Notes under the pieces: generated by a model | Seen by the model: only the letters and a program-made list of their open reading frames with translations | What the model was told of the DNA's origin: nothing | Database searches by the model: none | Origin: JAIQFR01 sp041494445 | Lineage (GTDB): Bacteria; Acidobacteriota; Polarisedimenticolia; Polarisedimenticolales; JAIQFR01 | Length of the DNA stretch: 7,425 nt | NCBI GenBank assembly: GCA_041494445.1 | Contig: JBGQAU010000111.1 | Coordinates: 1 to 7,425 of the forward strand | Direction: 5' to 3' | Shown: one piece after another, positions 6,010-7,425 of the stretch | Position numbering within the stretch: the stretch's first letter is position 1 | Layout of the letters: the number at the start of each line of letters is the position of its first letter | Made by a program: the position numbers and the translations under genes

Positions 6010-6265
6010 GGAGGTTCTTGCCCGGCTTGAAGCGGATCGTCTTCCCGGGCGGGATGCGGACCTCTCTGCCGGTCCTGGGGTTGCGCCCGATCCCCTTCTT
6101 GCGGGGCTTCACCTGGAACACTCCGAATCCCCGGAGCTCGATCCGTTCCCCGTGCATCATGGCGTTCTTCATCGCCTCGAAGACCGCCTCGACGGCTTCC
6201 ACCGCCTTGACCTTGGTGATCTCGGCCTGCTCGGCGACCTTGTTGATGATGTCCGCCTTGATCAT
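5987..6265 (-). CDS. HU/IHF-family DNA-binding protein
   Basis: A 92-residue histone-like protein of normal family length that would bind and bend DNA as a dimer in the nucleoid. The N-terminal helices (MIKADIINKVAEQAEITK, then AVEAVFEAMKNAM) form the dimer core. IELRGFGVFQVKPRKKGIG (42-60) leads into the beta arm with GRNPRTGREV (60-69), where Pro63 is the conserved intercalating residue, and IPPGKTIRFKPGK (71-83) closes the fold. The start at 6265 is chosen over an upstream in-frame ATG at 6325 because GGAGGTT lies a proper distance before it, the promoter lies between the two, and the family begins exactly at MIKAD or similar. The sequence does not clearly separate HU from an IHF subunit. 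It is transcribed alone, divergently from der. The tail SLSSES after residue 86 replaces the usual short ending. Confidence 0.95.
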   Translation of the reverse strand: MIKADIINKVAEQAEITKVKAVEAVEAVFEAMKNAMMHGERIELRGFGVFQVKPRKKGIGRNPRTGREVRIPPGKTIRFKPGKNLRSLSSES

Positions 6266-6271
6266 CCGAGG

Positions 6272-6278
6272 AACCTCC
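6272..6278 (-). promoter_or_regulatory. Strong Shine-Dalgarno site of the HU gene
   Basis: On the minus strand this reads GGAGGTT, six bases before the ATG at 6265. It is the best ribosome binding site in the window, fits a highly expressed nucleoid protein, and decides the start against the in-frame ATG at 6325. Confidence 0.8.
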
Positions 6279-6288
6279 ACCCGCGAGG

Positions 6289-6298
6289 GTAGCGCTAC
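6289..6298. promoter_or_regulatory. Perfect palindrome at the HU -10/start site, possible operator
   Basis: GTAGCGCTAC is a perfect 10-base palindrome covering the expected transcription start (near 6290) and touching the -10 box of the HU promoter. A dimeric regulator bound here would block transcription. The regulator is unknown; the position is the main argument. Confidence 0.35.
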
Positions 6299-6325
6299 TG
6301 TACGAATCGAGGGGATGGGTGTCAA
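6297..6325 (-). promoter_or_regulatory. Sigma-70-type promoter of the HU gene
   Basis: On the minus strand a perfect -35 TTGACA (6320-6325) is followed after exactly 17 bases by TACAGT (6297-6302, four of six -10 consensus bases). The start would be near 6290, leaving about 25 leader bases that hold the Shine-Dalgarno site. This is the most convincing promoter in the window. Confidence 0.75.
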
Positions 6326-6348
6326 GGGGCGCCTCCGCCTAAGTCCAC

Positions 6349-6372
6349 GTTGCGTCGCGGTTTAGCGACAAC
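6349..6372. repeat. Bulged inverted repeat between the HU and der promoters
   Basis: GTCGC (6354-6358) and GCGAC (6365-6369) pair around a six-base loop. The outer GTT (6349-6351) and AAC (6370-6372) extend the pairing if two bases bulge out. It sits between the HU -35 box and the candidate der promoter, so it could be a shared regulatory site. It could also be chance. Confidence 0.25.
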
Positions 6373-6377
6373 CCCTC

Positions 6378-6407
6378 TTGTGGCGAGGAAGTCGGGCGTG
6401 CTACGGT
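6378..6407 (+). promoter_or_regulatory. Weak candidate promoter for der
   Basis: TTGTGG (6378-6383) stands 18 bases before TACGGT (6402-6407), which is preceded by TG in the extended -10 position (6399-6400). Each box matches only about half of the consensus, so support comes from the TGn extension and the location. A five-base-pair hairpin, GTCTC (6406-6410) with GAGAC (6415-6419), overlaps the expected start. The Shine-Dalgarno site before the ATG at 6432 is poor. Confidence 0.35.
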
Positions 6408-6431
6408 CTCGCGGGAGACTCGACACCGGAC

Positions 6432-7425
6432 ATGTCGCTGCCGCTCGTCGCCATCGTCGGCGTTCCGAACGTCGGCAAGAGCACGCTCTTCAACCGGCTC
6501 GTCGGGCGGCGCCGTGCCATCGTCACCGACGAGCCCGGCGTCACCCGGGACCGGCTGTACGGCGACGTCGACGCGGCGGCGATCGCCTTCCGGCTCGTGG
6601 ATACCGGGGGCCTGAGCCTCCGCGGGCACGGCCCCCTCGCGCGTGACCTGGAGCGTCAGGCGAACCGCGTCCTCTCCGAGGCGCGCGCCGTGCTCTTCGT
6701 CGTGGATGGGCGTCTCGGACCGACCGCCGCCGACCGCGAGGTGGCGGACATGCTCCGCCGCGCCTCGCTCCCCGTGATCGTCGTGGCGAACAAGATCGAC
6801 GTGCCCGCGCTCGAGCCGCTCGTCGGCGAGCTCCACGAGTTGGGCCTCGGGGATCCTGTCGCCGTGTCGGCCGAGCACGGCCTCGGCATCGACGTCCTTC
6901 TCGCCGCGGTGGAGCGCGTCCTGTGCGACGCGGGAGCGCTCCCCGGCGCGACGGGCGAGACCGGCGGGGGAGAGACCTCCCCGTCGGCTGCGAGTCCGGC
7001 CGTACGAGTCGCCATCGTCGGCCGGCCGAACGTCGGGAAGTCGTCGATCCTGAACCGCCTCCTCGGCGAGGAGCGCGCTCTGGTCAGCGAGATGCCCGGA
7101 ACGACCCGCGACGCGGTGGACACGCTGCTCGAGCGCGACGGCCGGCGCTACCTGCTGATCGACACCGCCGGCCTGAGGCGCCGAGGGAAAGCCCGGGCGA
7201 CCGCCGATTCGATCTCGGAGCTCCACGCGCGCAAGAGCATCGAGCGCGCGGACGTCGTGGTCCTGGTGCTCGACGCCGGGGAGGGTTTCGTCGCGCAGGA
7301 CGCCCACATCGCGGGGTACGCCCGCGAGTCGGGGAAGTCGCTGGTCGTCGCCGTCAACAAGTGGGATCGGGTGGAGCGCCGCGAGGAAGCCGCGAAGGCC
7401 TGGGAAGCGGACCTCCGCCTGCGCC
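6432..7425 (+). CDS. der: Ribosome-assembly GTPase Der (EngA), 3' end cut by window edge
   Basis: Der is an essential GTPase with two tandem G domains that assists maturation of the large ribosomal subunit in the cytoplasm. The frame is open from the ATG at 6432 to the window end, giving 331 residues; the family is usually about 440, so the end of the second G domain and the KH-like domain are missing. G domain 1 has the P-loop GVPNVGKS (10-17), EPGVTRD (34-40), DTGG (57-60), NKID (120-123) and a SAEHG loop (146-150). A Gly/Ala/Ser/Pro-rich linker (about 168-190) follows. G domain 2 has GRPNVGKS (197-204), PGTTRD (222-227), DTAGLRRRGK (244-253) and NKWD (309-312). All nucleotide-binding motifs in view are intact. 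The start is supported by the normal closeness of the first P-loop to the N-terminus. It diverges from the HU gene. Confidence 0.96.
   Translation, partial: MSLPLVAIVGVPNVGKSTLFNRLVGRRRAIVTDEPGVTRDRLYGDVDAAAIAFRLVDTGGLSLRGHGPLARDLERQANRVLSEARAVLFVVDGRLGPTAADREVADMLRRASLPVIVVANKIDVPALEPLVGELHELGLGDPVAVSAEHGLGIDVLLAAVERVLCDAGALPGATGETGGGETSPSAASPAVRVAIVGRPNVGKSSILNRLLGEERALVSEMPGTTRDAVDTLLERDGRRYLLIDTAGLRRRGKARATADSISELHARKSIERADVVVLVLDAGEGFVAQDAHIAGYARESGKSLVVAVNKWDRVERREEAAKAWEADLRLR

Noticed and set aside
6339..7307. Minus-strand open frame of 322 residues
   Set aside because: It is antisense to der, whose G-domain motifs are unmistakable; the composition is that of a shadow frame.
1..7425. 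Mobile element, prophage, CRISPR or defence island
   Set aside because: There are no direct-repeat arrays, terminal inverted repeats, transposase, integrase or defence domains, and codon use is even throughout.

Overview
This is a densely packed, very GC-rich bacterial chromosomal segment. It carries ordinary vertically inherited genes: pantothenate kinase, a small phosphatase, ComEC, a site-2 protease, an HU-type protein and the Der GTPase. Third codon positions are almost always G or C, and genes overlap by a few bases at starts and stops. There is no transposase, integrase, CRISPR array, phage gene, tRNA or rRNA. The mix of type III pantothenate kinase, a PEGA-domain exported protein and a PDZ-less site-2 protease would fit an uncultured high-GC lineage such as Acidobacteriota or a neighbouring phylum. 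That placement is an inference with low confidence.

Left part (1-3868, plus strand): the 3' end of coaX overlaps by 4 bases (GTGA) a low-molecular-weight phosphatase gene. That gene overlaps by 4 bases (ATGA) a gene for a 214-residue protein I do not recognise. These three almost certainly share one transcript. After a 53-base gap containing a weak promoter candidate comes a complete comEC/rec2, the channel for DNA uptake in natural transformation.

Middle part (3843-6265): an M50 site-2 protease gene on the minus strand converges on comEC, and the two 3' ends overlap by 26 bases. A 209-base intergenic region separates the protease from a divergent plus-strand gene for an exported protein with a Trp/Tyr/Gly-rich segment and two PEGA domains. 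This region holds an extended -10 promoter for the protease and a good Shine-Dalgarno site for the PEGA gene. The PEGA gene in turn converges on a minus-strand HU/IHF-family gene. Their stop codons overlap within a palindrome that can fold into two mutually exclusive hairpins.

Right part (6266-7425): a 166-base divergent region carries a strong HU promoter (consensus -35, 17-base spacer) with a perfect 10-base palindrome on its -10/start region, and a weaker candidate promoter for der. The der gene (two tandem GTPase domains, ribosome assembly) runs off the right edge.

I found no convincing new multi-gene system. The points most worth following are the unrecognised protein between the phosphatase and comEC, the aromatic-rich PEGA protein, the mixed specificity residues of the phosphatase, and the palindrome at the HU promoter.
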